Shown piece by piece: positions 53,001 through 61,986 of a stretch of DNA of 64,000 nt (position 1 is its first letter; each line of letters starts with the position of its first letter). The stretch is taken from the NCBI RefSeq assembly GCF_040645195.1, contig NZ_JBEYXW010000011.1:62001-126000 (forward strand). The letters are read 5' to 3'. Source of the DNA: Prauserella_A sp040645195. Its GTDB lineage: Bacteria > Actinomycetota > Actinomycetes > Mycobacteriales > Pseudonocardiaceae. The notes below the pieces were generated by a model that did not search any database, had not been told where the DNA came from, and was given only the letters and a program-made list of their open reading frames with translations. The translations under genes were made by a program, and so were the position numbers.

Positions 53001-54002
53001 TCAGGTTACGTGCACCGTCCGGAGGTACTCGGCCATGGTGCGGACGGCCGCCGGATTGCGCGGACTCTCGACGAGCGACACGTACGGCAGCACCACGAAC
53101 CGGCCGTGCCGGATCGCCGACACCTGGGCCAGCGCGGGATGCGCTTCGAGGAACGCCCGCTTGCCCGCCGCGCTCGGCTCGTCGTAGTCGTTGATCACGA
53201 TGACGTCGGGGTCGCGCTCGACGACGGTCTCCCAGCTCACTGTCGTCCAGGTGTCCTGCAGGTCGTGCATGATGCTGTCGCCGCCTGCGCGGGTGATGAT
53301 CTCGTTCGCGGCGGCGAACCGGCCCGCCGTGAACGGTTTGTCGGTGCCCGAGTCGTAGAGGAACACCGTGGGTTTCGGCCGGTCGGTGCGCACCAGCGCC
53401 TCGGCTTCCCGCACGGTGGTCTGGTATTCCGCGATCAACCGCTCCGCGCGGTCGGACACGCCGAAGATCTGCCCCAGGTTGCGCAGATCGGTGTAGAGCG
53501 CCTCCAGCGGCGGCATGATGCCGCGCGCGGATTCGGTACTGCCGTTGCGGCACGACTCGGTCAGCACATAGGAGTCGATGCCGAGTTCGCCGAGCTGCTG
53601 CGGGGTCAGCCCGGTGTCCTCGCGGAAGCCGTAGCTCCAGCCTGCGAACACGAAGTCGGCGCCGGCCTCGAGCACGACCTCCTTGCTGATGCTGTCGGCA
53701 CCGAGCCTGCGCACCTGCTGGTAGTCCGCCCGCCACGGCGAGCTCGCGATCTCGGCTTCCTTCGACCCGGGGAGGACGTAGCCCGCCATCCGGTCGCCGA
53801 GCCCGAGCGCGAACATCATCTCCACAATGCCGCTGTCGTAGGCCACCACCCGCTCCGGCGGGCGGTCGTAGGTCACCGCCTGCCCGCAGTTGCGGATGGT
53901 CACCGGATAGCCCGGCGCACCATCGGCCCCGGGTTCGCGCACCTGCGCGCCGCACCCCGCCAGCAGTACGCACAGCGCCAGTGCCGTCAATCGCCGCCGC
54001 AT
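53001..54002 (-). CDS. btuF: Cobalamin/siderophore-type ABC substrate-binding lipoprotein (BtuF-like)
   Basis: This is a lipoprotein of 333 residues with lipobox LLAGC and the class III periplasmic-binding fold of BtuF/FepB proteins (PPERVVAYDSGIVEMMFALGLGDRMAGYV, NDYDEPSA). On sequence alone the ligand could be an iron-siderophore, but the cobalamin riboswitch ahead of the operon favours vitamin B12. It overlaps the ATPase gene by 16 bases and precedes folP2 by four bases. Confidence 0.85.
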   Translation of the reverse strand: MRRRLTALALCVLLAGCGAQVREPGADGAPGYPVTIRNCGQAVTYDRPPERVVAYDSGIVEMMFALGLGDRMAGYVLPGSKEAEIASSPWRADYQQVRRLGADSISKEVVLEAGADFVFAGWSYGFREDTGLTPQQLGELGIDSYVLTESCRNGSTESARGIMPPLEALYTDLRNLGQIFGVSDRAERLIAEYQTTVREAEALVRTDRPKPTVFLYDSGTDKPFTAGRFAAANEIITRAGGDSIMHDLQDTWTTVSWETVVERDPDVIVINDYDEPSAAGKRAFLEAHPALAQVSAIRHGRFVVLPYVSLVESPRNPAAVRTMAEYLRTVHVT

Positions 54003-54790
54003 GCGGCCTCCCTTTCCGGATCACCGAATGACATGCCGAAGAGCAGTTGCGGGGCACCCGACATCGGATGCGGCACCACATGGGCGAGTACGCCGAACAC
54101 CGCGCCGATCAGCTCCGGGGTCAGCACCTCGCGCGGGGTTCCGCCTGCCACCACGCGACCATCGGCGAGTAGGTAGATCCGGTCGCACGTGGTCGCGGCG
54201 AGGTTCAGGTCGTGCAGTGCCGCGAGCGTGGTCACCCCGGTGGCGCGGACCGCGGCGAGGATCTCCAGCTGGTACCGGATGTCGAGGTGGTTGGTCGGCT
54301 CGTCGAGCACCAGCACCCGCGGCTGCTGGGCGAGTGCCCGCGCGATGAGCACCCGCTGCCGCTCGCCGCCGGAGAGGGTGAGGAAGCTGCGAGCGGCCAG
54401 GTGTGTTGCGCCGACCCGGGCCAGCGCCTGCTCGCACAGCTCGCGGTCCACGGCGGTGTCGCCGTCGAGCAGGCCCTTGTGCGGCGAGCGTCCCATCGCG
54501 ACGATCTCGGCGGCGGTGTAGCCGAACTCGACGTGGTGTTCCTGCGTGAGCGCGGCAATGCGCCGGGCGCTGTCGCGGGCGGTCAGCTGCCACACGTCGG
54601 TGCCGGCCAGCAGCACGCGTCCCGCCGATGGCCGCAATGCGCGGTACACGCAGCGCAGGGTCGTGGACTTGCCGCTGCCGTTGGGGCCGACGAGCCCGAC
54701 CACCGCACCGGCGGGGACGGCCAGCCGCAGGTCTGCGATCAGCCGCTGCCCGGCCGCCGTGACGGTCAGGCCGTCGATCCGCACGTCCAT
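53987..54790 (-). CDS. btuD: ABC importer ATPase (BtuD/FecE-like)
   Basis: This is the ATPase of the B12-type importer, 267 residues. It has Walker A GPNGSGKST, signature LSGGERQRVLIARAL, Walker B VLVLDEPTNHLD and switch His ALHDLNLA. The ATG at 54790 overlaps the permease stop by one base (TGATG), indicating translational coupling. Part of btuC-btuD-btuF-folP2. Confidence 0.92.
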   Translation of the reverse strand: MDVRIDGLTVTAAGQRLIADLRLAVPAGAVVGLVGPNGSGKSTTLRCVYRALRPSAGRVLLAGTDVWQLTARDSARRIAALTQEHHVEFGYTAAEIVAMGRSPHKGLLDGDTAVDRELCEQALARVGATHLAARSFLTLSGGERQRVLIARALAQQPRVLVLDEPTNHLDIRYQLEILAAVRATGVTTLAALHDLNLAATTCDRIYLLADGRVVAGGTPREVLTPELIGAVFGVLAHVVPHPMSGAPQLLFGMSFGDPEREAACGGD

Positions 54791-55851
54791 CAGCTGCCTC
54801 CGAACACGTAGCCACGCCTGTGCATGAGCCAGACGAACACCGGGACGCCGAGCGCGGCGGTGAGCACGCCGAGCGGCAGCTCCCGCGGGGCGATCAGCGT
54901 GCGGGCGAGCAGATCGACCCAGATCAGTAGGCACGCGCCGGCCAGCGGGGCCACGGCGAGCACCCGCCGATGCCCGGCGCCGACCACCATGCGCACCAGA
55001 TGCGGCACCATCAGGCCGACGAAGCCGATCGCTCCGCTGACCGCGACCACGCAACCGGTCACCGCGGCGCACACCACGAACAGGCTGCGGCGCAGGCTCG
55101 CGGGATCCACGCCGAGGGTCGCCGCCGTCTCATCGCCCGTGGCGAGAGCGTCCAGCCGTCGGGCGTTGCCCAGCAGGTAGACGCAGCCGCCCAGCACCGC
55201 GGCGGCGGCGAGCGGCAGCGACTGCCAGGTGGCCCCGCCCAGGCTGCCGAGCAGCCAGAACAATGCGGAGCGCGCGGCGTCCCCACGCGGCGCCAGGAAC
55301 ACGAGCGCGGTCGTGACCGCCGAGAAACCGTAGGCGAGCGCGGTGCCGGTGAGCACGAGCCGCAGCGGGGTGATGCCGTTGCCGGACCTCGCGACGAGGT
55401 ACACCAGCACGGTCGCGCCCAGGGCACCGAGGAACGCCGCGACCGACAGCGCGTAGATGCCGAGCGCGGCGAACACGCCGAACACGATCACCGCGCTGGC
55501 CCCGACCGACGCACCGGAGGAGACCCCGAGCACGAACGGGTCGGCCAGAGCGTTACGCACCAGCGCCTGACTGGCCACGCCCACGACCGCGAGCCCGGCC
55601 CCGACCACCGCCGCGAGCAGCACGCGGGGCAGCCGGACCTCCCACACGATCTGGTAGGCGGGCACGTCGGTGGAGTCGATCCAGCCGCCGGACAGCGCGG
55701 CGGCGATGAGGCGCAGCACATCGGTGGGCGGCACGTGTGCCGCGCCGAGCACCACCGCGCAGACGACCGATACGACGAGCACGCACGTGAGCAGCACCAG
55801 CAGCGGCAGGACGGGGCGGCGGCGTGGCCAGGCCCCGGCGAGTGCGGCCAT
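54790..55851 (-). CDS. btuC: ABC importer permease (BtuC/FecCD family)
   Basis: This is a FecCD-family permease of 353 residues and about ten helices (RLPRVLLAAVVGAGLAVVGVASQALVRNALADPFVLGVSSGAS; GAIGFVGLMVPHLVRMVVG, the conserved coupling region). It is the first gene of the operon. ATG 55851 has GGAAGGTG upstream. The 5' leader of about 110 bases after the riboswitch core probably contains the expression platform. Confidence 0.92.
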   Translation of the reverse strand: MAALAGAWPRRRPVLPLLVLLTCVLVVSVVCAVVLGAAHVPPTDVLRLIAAALSGGWIDSTDVPAYQIVWEVRLPRVLLAAVVGAGLAVVGVASQALVRNALADPFVLGVSSGASVGASAVIVFGVFAALGIYALSVAAFLGALGATVLVYLVARSGNGITPLRLVLTGTALAYGFSAVTTALVFLAPRGDAARSALFWLLGSLGGATWQSLPLAAAAVLGGCVYLLGNARRLDALATGDETAATLGVDPASLRRSLFVVCAAVTGCVVAVSGAIGFVGLMVPHLVRMVVGAGHRRVLAVAPLAGACLLIWVDLLARTLIAPRELPLGVLTAALGVPVFVWLMHRRGYVFGGS

Positions 55852-55959
55852 GCGGGCACCTTCCGGCAGGCGGGTCCGCCGGCCGGTGAGCCACGGGACC
55901 AACACCGGGCCGTGCGGGCCATGGCGCCTGTTCCGGGCTCCTCGTTCCGCAGACCTCGA

Positions 55960-56125
55960 CGGGTACAGGAGCATTCGCGCCTGCCGGGCATTCGGGCTCG
56001 CCGTCCACACTGGACGGCCTACCGTTGCGGGTCAGCGCCGGACTTCGACCGGCTTCCCCCGGGCAGATGCGGGTATGCAGTTGTGCTGCCGGTGATCGTT
56101 TCCCACGGGTACCGGACGTGTCAAC
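55960..56125 (-). ncRNA. Cobalamin (AdoCbl) riboswitch
   Basis: The reverse strand shows the cobalamin riboswitch core: GGGGGAAGCCGGTCGAAGTCC (about 56040-56060), then GACCCGCAACGGTA (56020-56033), the near-invariant CCCGCAAC-GTA block, and a B12-box-like AGCCCGAATGCCCGGCA (about 55982-55998). It lies just upstream of the FecCD permease gene. Binding of coenzyme B12 would shut down the importer. Outer boundaries are approximate. Confidence 0.92.
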
Positions 56126-56154
56126 TCGCTGTGACGTACTCGTTGACAGAGGTC

Positions 56155-56790
56155 CTAGTCGTAGAGGACCGCCTGGATCTTCGGGTCGCCGACGTTGTTC
56201 TTGTCGTACCAGTAGAAGTTCGTGTCGATCGTCTCCGGCAGCTGCTGGCCGTCGATCGCCTTGAGCGCGGAGTCGACGAGCTGCCTGCCCATGTCGACAG
56301 GGTCCTGTGTCACGGCACCGGCCATCAGACCGCTCTCGATCGCATCGATCTGCGCCTTGCCGGAGTCGAAGCCGACGATCGTGATGCCCTGCTTGCCGCT
56401 CTCCTGTGCACCCTTGATCACGCCGATCGCCGAGCCCTCGTTGGCGGCGTAGATTCCCTTGAGATCGGGATTGGCCTGGATGATCGACTTGGTGATGTTG
56501 GCGGACTCCAGCTGGTCACCGCCGCCGTACTGCGGCTCCAGCACGGTGATGCCGGGCGCGTTCTGCTGCATCCACTCGCGGAAGCCGTCCCGGCGGTCGA
56601 TGCCGGAGCGGCTGGTCTGGTCGTGTACCACCAGAGCCACCTTGCCCGTGCCGCCGACCTCGTCCGCCATGCGCTCGGCTGCCTCGGCCGCAGCGGCCTT
56701 GTTGTCCGTGGCCACCGTGGTGACCGGCACGTCACTGTCCACACCGGAGTCGAAGGCGATCACCGGAATGTTCGCCGCTGGGGGAGGTCT
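56155..56790 (-). pseudogene. Sugar ABC substrate-binding protein, N-terminus lost
   Basis: This is the C-terminal two-thirds of an RbsB-type binding protein (IPVIAFDSGVDSDVPVTTVATDN, KVALVVHDQTS, GIYAANEGSAIGVI, VTQDPVDMG). The signal peptide and first roughly 100 residues are absent. Instead the frame is joined at about 56775-56805 to the C-terminal part of an ABC ATPase. It is part of the decaying fuconate locus, and no permease gene is present between them. Confidence 0.85.
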
Positions 56791-57759
56791 GATGGCCCGG
56801 GGAGATCTCTTCCTTGGCGCCGACGTCGATTCCGCGTGTCGGCTCGTCGAAGATGAGGACGTCGCTGTTCTTCACCAGCCATTTGGCGATCACGACCTTC
56901 TGCTGGTTGCCGCCGGAGAGGTGCTTGGTGGTCTGCTCCAGTGACGGCGTCTTGATGCGGAGCGTGCCGACGTAGTCCTGCGCCTCGGACCGCGCCGCGC
57001 GGTCGTGCACAACTCGGCGGTGGTGAAGCGATCGCGCAGCGAGCCGAGGGCGATGTTGGCCTTGACGTCGTGGTCGAGCAGCAGGCCGAAACGCTTGCGG
57101 TCCTCGGAGAGGTAGCCGATCCCGTACCGTGCGGCCGTTGCAGGGCTGCCGATGCGGATGTCGTTGCCGTGCAAGGTGATCGTGCCGCCATCGATCCGGT
57201 CGGCGCCCACCAGCGCGCGGGCGACCTCGGTGCGCCCGGCACCCATCAGTCCCGCGAAACCCAGGATCTCACCGCGCCGCAGCTCGAACGACACGTCCTC
57301 GAGCAACGCCTTCGTCGTCAGGCCACGTACGCGCAGAAGCACGTCGCGGTCGGCCCGCACGCCCTCCGGCCGGGCGCCGGTGTTGATGGCCCTGCCGACC
57401 ATCAGCGCAATGATCTCCGGCGTGCTCGCGCTCAGCAGGTCGAGCGTGTCGATGTACTCACCGTCCCTGATGACGGTGACGCGGCCGGCGATCCGTTTGA
57501 TCTCCTCGATCCGGTGGGAGATGTAGATGACCCCGGTGCCTGGCCGGACGAACTGGCGGATCAGCTCGTGCAGCGTGGCGACCTCGGTGTCGTTCAGCGC
57601 CGCCGTCGGCTCGTCCATGATCAGCACGCGAGGCTCGTGGGACAGCGCCTTGGCGATCTCCACCAGCTGCTGGTTGGCGACGGTGAGGGTGCCGACGACC
57701 GCCCTGGGATCCAGCGGCAGCCGCAGCCCGCGCAGCAACTCGGCTGCTGCGGTGTTAGC
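56791..57759 (-). pseudogene. Sugar ABC ATPase, truncated at both ends and frameshifted
   Basis: This is the middle of an RbsA/MglA-type two-domain ATPase. It begins abruptly at ANTAAAELLRGLRLPLDP right after the stop of the fuconate dehydratase frame, so the first Walker A domain is missing. A single missing base near 57016 shifts the frame between RFTTA and HDRAARSEAQDYVG. LSGGNQQKVVIAKWL and IFDEPTRGIDVGAKEEI follow, then the frame fuses to the binding protein. It cannot make a working ATPase. Confidence 0.88.
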
Positions 57760-58999
57760 CTAGTCATGGGAATACTCCACAATGGACGCTGCGTGCATCC
57801 CGGTTCCTGCGCTGGGCGCTTTCGGTGCGTGGTAGCGGCCGCCGTGTACCTCGACCGGCGTCACGAAGTGTTCGTGCAGGTGGTCGACGGACTCGATCAT
57901 CCGCCCTTCGAGGCCGCCGGACACCGCGACGTAGTCGAACATCGCCAGGCGGGCACACCGGAACCCCGAACTTGGCTGCCAGTAACAGGATCGCGATGTT
58001 CTCGTTGACCCCGGCCACCACTGTCGCGTCGATTTGCAGGATCCGCAGCGCACCGGCCTGCAGGAACTGTTTGAACAGCACCCGGTTGGCGGCGTGCTCA
58101 CCGGTGGCGACGGGGATCGGCGCAATGGCCTTCGCGATCGTCGCGTGCCCCAGCACGTCGTCCGGGCTGGTCGGCTCCTCGACCCAGGCGAGGTCGAACT
58201 GGCGTAGCGCGCCCAGCCAGTGCACTGCCTCGGCGACATCCCAGCGCTGGTTGGCATCGACGGCAATGCGGATGTCCGGCCCGCACACCTCGCGCGCGAT
58301 GCGCAGCCTGCGGATGTCGTCGTCGAGGTCGGCGCCGACCTTGAGCTTGATCTGGGTGAAGCCGTCGGCGACCGCCTCCCGGCACAGCCTGGCGAGCTTG
58401 TCGTCGTCGTAGCCGAGCCAGCCCGGTGTGGTCGTGTAGGCGGGGTAACCATCCCGCAGCAGCGTGGCCTCGCGCTCGAGGCGGCCCGGTTCGGCCGCAC
58501 GCAGAATCTCCAGCGCATCGTGCCGGGTCAGCGCGTCGGTGAGGTAGCGGAAGTCGACGAGATCGACGATTTCCTCGGGACTCAGCGAGGAAAGCAACTG
58601 CCACAACGGTTTCCCGGCACGCTTGGCCTTGAGGTCCCACAGCGCGTTGACGGCGGCGCCGATCGCCATGTGGATGATGCCCTTCTCCGGGCCGAGCCAG
58701 CGCAGTTGCGAATCGTGCACCAGCTCGCGCCAGGTGCCACCGAAGTCGGCGAGCAGGTCGTCGACGTCCCGGCCGAGCAGGTGCCCTTCGAGTGCGCGCA
58801 GCGCCGCGACCTGGACGTCGTTGCCGCGGCCGATGGTGAACACGAAGGCGTGGCCTTCCAGCCCGTCGCCGACATCGGTACGGATGCGCAGATAGCTCGA
58901 CGAGTAGTCGGGATCCGGGTTCATCGCATCGGACCCGTCCAAGGTCTGCGAGGTGGGAAAGCGCACGTCATGCGTCTGCAGCGCGATGATGCGGGCCAC
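57760..58999 (-). pseudogene. L-fuconate dehydratase, internally deleted and frameshifted
   Basis: This is an enolase-superfamily sugar-acid dehydratase of the L-fuconate type (RIIALQTHDVRFPTSQTLDGSDAMNPDPDYS, TQIKLKVGAD, VDANQRWDV, VEEPTSPDDVLGH, PVATGEHAANR). After AAKFGVPVCP the next family residues (HAGGVGLCE-type, including the catalytic His) are missing, and the end (LAMFDYVAVSGGLEGRMIES...SIVEYSHD) lies in another frame. The data fit loss of about 38 bases at 57948/57949. GTG 58999 follows GGGAGC. The product would lack a catalytic His. Confidence 0.85.
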
Positions 59000-59055
59000 G
59001 GACCAGCTCCCTTGCCGCGTGACCGGATATGGTCTACATCACGTTGAAACGATAG

Positions 59056-59066
59056 ACATCGGATGT
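59056..59066. promoter_or_regulatory. FadR-type operator, site 1
   Basis: ACATCGGATGT is a perfect dyad with one central base. It lies in the divergent promoter region between the fuconate dehydratase and FAH-hydrolase genes. A close copy lies upstream of the FadR-family gene at 61500. It is inferred to be the site through which that regulator controls both arms of the fuconate locus. Confidence 0.55.
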
Positions 59067-59149
59067 ATTCACCGTCAAGGCTCGATCTCTTCGCGTGTTG
59101 CCCCTAGGATTCCCTGGACACACCGACCATTGGCGTGAGGAGTGGACCT

Positions 59150-60007
59150 GTGAAACTGGCCAGGCTCGGCCCCGCAGGTAGCGAGCGGCCCGTCGTACTC
59201 GACGACGGCAAGACATTCGACCTGACCGGACTGACGGCCGATGTGGACGGGGCATTCCTCGCCGCGGGCGGGCCCGCTGCCGTGCGTGCGGCGCTCGCCG
59301 CGGGCGAACTGCCCGAGGTGGCCGACGCCGCGGACCTCCGGGTCGGCGCGCCGATCGCCAGGCCGAGCGCGGTGGTGTGCGTCGGCATGAACTACGCCGA
59401 GCACGCGGCCGAATCCGGGTCGGCGCCGCCGGAGACGCCGATCCTGTTCCTCAAGACCCCCAACACAGTTGTCGGCCCGTATGACCCTGTCGCCATCCCG
59501 CCGGGCAGCGAGCGCACCGACTGGGAGGTCGAGCTCGGCATTGTCATCGGCACCCGCGCGGGCTACCTCGATTCGACGGCCGACAGCATCAACCACATCG
59601 CGGGTTTCGTGCTCGGCAACGACGTGTCCGAACGGCAATACCAGCTGGAGGACTCGGGCGGGCAGTGGAGCAAGGGCAAATGCGCTCCCGGCTTCAACCC
59701 GCTGGGACCGTGGCTGGTGACCCCGGACGAGGTCGACCATCGCAACCTGCGGCTGCGCAGCTGGGTCAACGGCGAGCCGCGGCAGGACTCCACCACCGCC
59801 GACATGGTGTTCGACGTCGAGTTCCTGGTGTGGCACATCAGCCAGTACCTGACGCTCGAACCGGGTGACCTGATCATGACGGGCACCCCGCAGGGCGTCG
59901 CGTTGTCGGGCAAGTTCCCGTATCTCGGCGCCGTGGACGTGGTCGAGTTGGAGATCGAGGGGCTGGGGCGGCAGCGTCAGGAGTTCGTCGCAGCCGGGCC
60001 GAGGTAG
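59150..60007 (+). CDS. FAH-family 2,4-diketo-3-deoxy-L-fuconate hydrolase-like enzyme
   Basis: This is a fumarylacetoacetate-hydrolase-fold enzyme of 285 residues. The metal-ligand motif DWEVELGIVIG (E-x-E) and the later Asp in LGNDVSERQ are present, with GMNYAEHAAE and MTGTPQGVALS. In the non-phosphorylating L-fucose pathway such an enzyme splits 2,4-diketo-3-deoxy-L-fuconate into pyruvate and L-lactate. The neighbours (fuconate dehydratase, SDR, FadR) support this. GTG 59150 has AGGAG upstream. Unlike its neighbours it is intact. Confidence 0.82.
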   Translation: MKLARLGPAGSERPVVLDDGKTFDLTGLTADVDGAFLAAGGPAAVRAALAAGELPEVADAADLRVGAPIARPSAVVCVGMNYAEHAAESGSAPPETPILFLKTPNTVVGPYDPVAIPPGSERTDWEVELGIVIGTRAGYLDSTADSINHIAGFVLGNDVSERQYQLEDSGGQWSKGKCAPGFNPLGPWLVTPDEVDHRNLRLRSWVNGEPRQDSTTADMVFDVEFLVWHISQYLTLEPGDLIMTGTPQGVALSGKFPYLGAVDVVELEIEGLGRQRQEFVAAGPR

Positions 60008-60011
60008 CCGG

Positions 60012-60763
60012 ATGGGCGAGTTCGACGGGCTGGTCGCCGCGGTCACCGGGGGAGCGTCCGGCATCGGCGCGGCCGTGGTGGCGGCGTTGCGGGAACGCGG
60101 CGCGCGGGTGGCGGCACTCGACGTGCAGCCGGTACCCGACGCCGACGGGGTGCTCGGTGTGCATGCCGACGTCACCGACGACGCGTCGGTGCGCGCGGCA
60201 CTCGATGCCGTGGTGGCACGCTTCGGCAGGCTCGACATCCTCGTCAACAACGCCGGGATCGGCGCACAGGGCACTGTCGCCGACAACGACGACGCCGAAT
60301 GGTTGCGGGTACTCGACGTCAACCTGCTCGGCATGGTCCGTACCAGCCGGGCCGCCTTGCCGTACCTGCGCCGCTCGCCTGCCGCTGCCGTGGTGAACAT
60401 CGGATCTATCGCGGCGACGGCGAGGCTGCCGCAGCGCGCGGTGTACAGCGCATCGAAGGGCGCGGTGCTGGCCCTGTCCCGCGCGATGGCGGCCGACCAC
60501 CTGCACGAGGGCATCCGGGTCAACTGCGTCAACCCGGGCACGGCGGACACGCCGTGGATCGGCAGGCTGCTCGACAGCGCCGACGACCCCGAGGCGGAAC
60601 GGGCCGCGCTGGCGCAAGGCAGCCGCACGGCAGGCTGGTGTCACCGCAGGAGGTCGCGCACGCGGTCGTGTACCTCGTGAGCCCGCTGGCCACCTCCACC
60701 AGCGGTGTCGGACTGGTCGTCGACGGCGGGATGCAGGACCTGCGGCTACGCCCCCGGTCCTGA
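60012..60763 (+). pseudogene. SDR dehydrogenase (2-keto-3-deoxy-L-fuconate type), frameshifted
   Basis: This is a short-chain dehydrogenase with cofactor motif TGGASGIG, NNAG and catalytic YSASK. The frame fails near 60617: residues AALAQ turn into nonsense, while the natural end (RQPHGRLVSPQEVAHAVVYL...VVDGGMQDLRLRPRS) continues in another frame. Adding one G (GCGGCA for GCGCA) restores a 251-residue SDR. In the fucose pathway it would oxidise 2-keto-3-deoxy-L-fuconate. It is either a real single-base loss or a sequencing error. Confidence 0.82.
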
Positions 60764-60786
60764 GCTTCCGCGCGTGGTGTCTGTGG

Positions 60787-61467
60787 TCAGGACTCGACGA
60801 GGGTCTGGCGGAGCCACTGCTCGACACCTGCGATGTGCACGGTGGCCCAGGCGCGGGCGACGTTGGGCTGCCGGGCGGCGAGGGCCTGCTGGATGGCGCG
60901 GTGTTCGGCGAGGGTGCGCTCCACGACGCCCTCCTGTGTGATGCCGCGCCACGTGCGGGCCCGCTGCGTGCGGCCGGACACGCTCTCCACCAGTGACGAC
61001 ACCACCTGGTTGCCGGAGCCGGCCGCGATCCGGCGGTGGAACTCCAGGTCGTTGGCCACCAGTTGCTCGACGGTGGGCTTGTCGCTGAGCGCGTCGAGTA
61101 GCGTCGCGAGCCCCTCGATGTCCACTGTGGGCATCTTCGTGGCCGCCATCGCGGTCGCTGCTGGCTCGATGATCCGCCGTGCTTCCAGGAACTGCAGGAC
61201 GGTGTCGTCGCGGTGGAAGTCGACGACGAAGCTCATCGCGTCCATGAGCAGCCCCGGATCGAGGCTCGTCACGTAGGTCCCGTCGCCCTGCCGGACGTCG
61301 AGCACGTGGATCAGCGACAGGGCGCGCACGGCCTCGCGCAGCGAGTTGCGGGACAGTCCGAGGCGCTCGGCCAGGTCCGGTTCGCGGGGGAGCCGGTCGC
61401 CGGGGCGCAGCTCGCCGTCCACGATCATCTGCTTGATCGCCTCGATGGCGGCGTCGGTGACGGACAT
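60787..61467 (-). CDS. FadR-family (GntR) transcriptional regulator
   Basis: This is a regulator of 226 residues: a winged-helix GntR domain (AIEAIKQMIVDGELRPGDRLPREPDLAERLGLSRNSLREAVRAL) and an FCD ligand-binding domain (VVDFHRDDTVLQFLEARRIIEPAATAMAA, HRRIAAGSGN, EHRAIQQAL). FCD proteins often bind sugar acids, fitting fuconate. ATG 61467 has GAGGAGG upstream. An operator-like dyad lies 33 bases upstream of its start. Confidence 0.92.
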   Translation of the reverse strand: MSVTDAAIEAIKQMIVDGELRPGDRLPREPDLAERLGLSRNSLREAVRALSLIHVLDVRQGDGTYVTSLDPGLLMDAMSFVVDFHRDDTVLQFLEARRIIEPAATAMAATKMPTVDIEGLATLLDALSDKPTVEQLVANDLEFHRRIAAGSGNQVVSSLVESVSGRTQRARTWRGITQEGVVERTLAEHRAIQQALAARQPNVARAWATVHIAGVEQWLRQTLVES

Positions 61468-61499
61468 GGGAAGTCCTCCTCGGGTGTCGTCAGCAGAAT

Positions 61500-61510
61500 A
61501 CATCGGATCT
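61500..61510. promoter_or_regulatory. FadR-type operator, site 2
   Basis: ACATCGGATCT differs by one base from the perfect dyad at 59056-59066; both also share the flanking GAATACATC context when read in the appropriate orientation. Its position just upstream of the FadR-family gene suggests autorepression. Confidence 0.5.
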
Positions 61511-61562
61511 TTCTGCTCGCCAGGCGAGACGTCGGTAGGCGAGGGGTGCCCGTTGACTGCCC

Positions 61563-61631
61563 TACCCCCCTAGGGTATAAATGACACCTGTCGGGCGGCG
61601 CCGACCCTCTGCTCGATACCGGTAGGGGGTA
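61563..61631 (+). promoter_or_regulatory. CsoR operators and copper operon promoter region
   Basis: TACCCCCCTAGGGTA (61563-61577) is a near-perfect dyad of the known CsoR box type. A second related element, ATACCGGTAGGGGGTA, lies at 61616-61631. They precede the CsoR gene at 61670. Apo-CsoR would bind here and Cu(I) release it, derepressing csoR-copZ-copA. Confidence 0.8.
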
Positions 61632-61669
61632 AACTTCGGGGCGACCGGCAGCTACGAAGGAGAAGAGCC

Positions 61670-61951
61670 ATGCGGGGATACACCGGAGACAAGGACGCCT
61701 ACCTGAAGCGGCTGCGCCGCATCGAGGGGCAGATCCGCGGTTTGCAGCGAATGGTCGAGAACGACGAGTACTGCATCGACGTCCTCACGCAGATCGCGGC
61801 GGCGACCAAGGCCTTGCAGGCGGTGTCCCTCGGGCTCATGGACGAGCACCTCAGGCACTGCGTGGCCGAGGCCATCGCCGAAGGCGGGGACACCGCCGAG
61901 GCCAAGGTGCGCGAGGCCAGCGACGCCATCGCGCGGCTCGTCCGCTCCTGA
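61670..61951 (+). CDS. csoR: CsoR, copper-sensing repressor
   Basis: This is a 93-residue four-helix repressor of the CsoR/RcnR family. The Cu(I) ligands are all present: Cys35 (YCIDV), His60 and Cys64 (HLRHC). The family helix LKRLRRIEGQIRGLQRM is complete. It autoregulates the downstream copper operon through the dyads at 61563-61631. Confidence 0.95.
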   Translation: MRGYTGDKDAYLKRLRRIEGQIRGLQRMVENDEYCIDVLTQIAAATKALQAVSLGLMDEHLRHCVAEAIAEGGDTAEAKVREASDAIARLVRS

Positions 61952-61986
61952 GACGACAACACACGACCGCCAGGAGGAATACGACG

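Noticed and set aside
57776..57786. TCCACAATGGA dyad as an operator like those at 4415
   Set aside because: It lies inside the coding end of the fuconate dehydratase (encoding part of SIVEYSHD), so the match is probably due to coding constraint.
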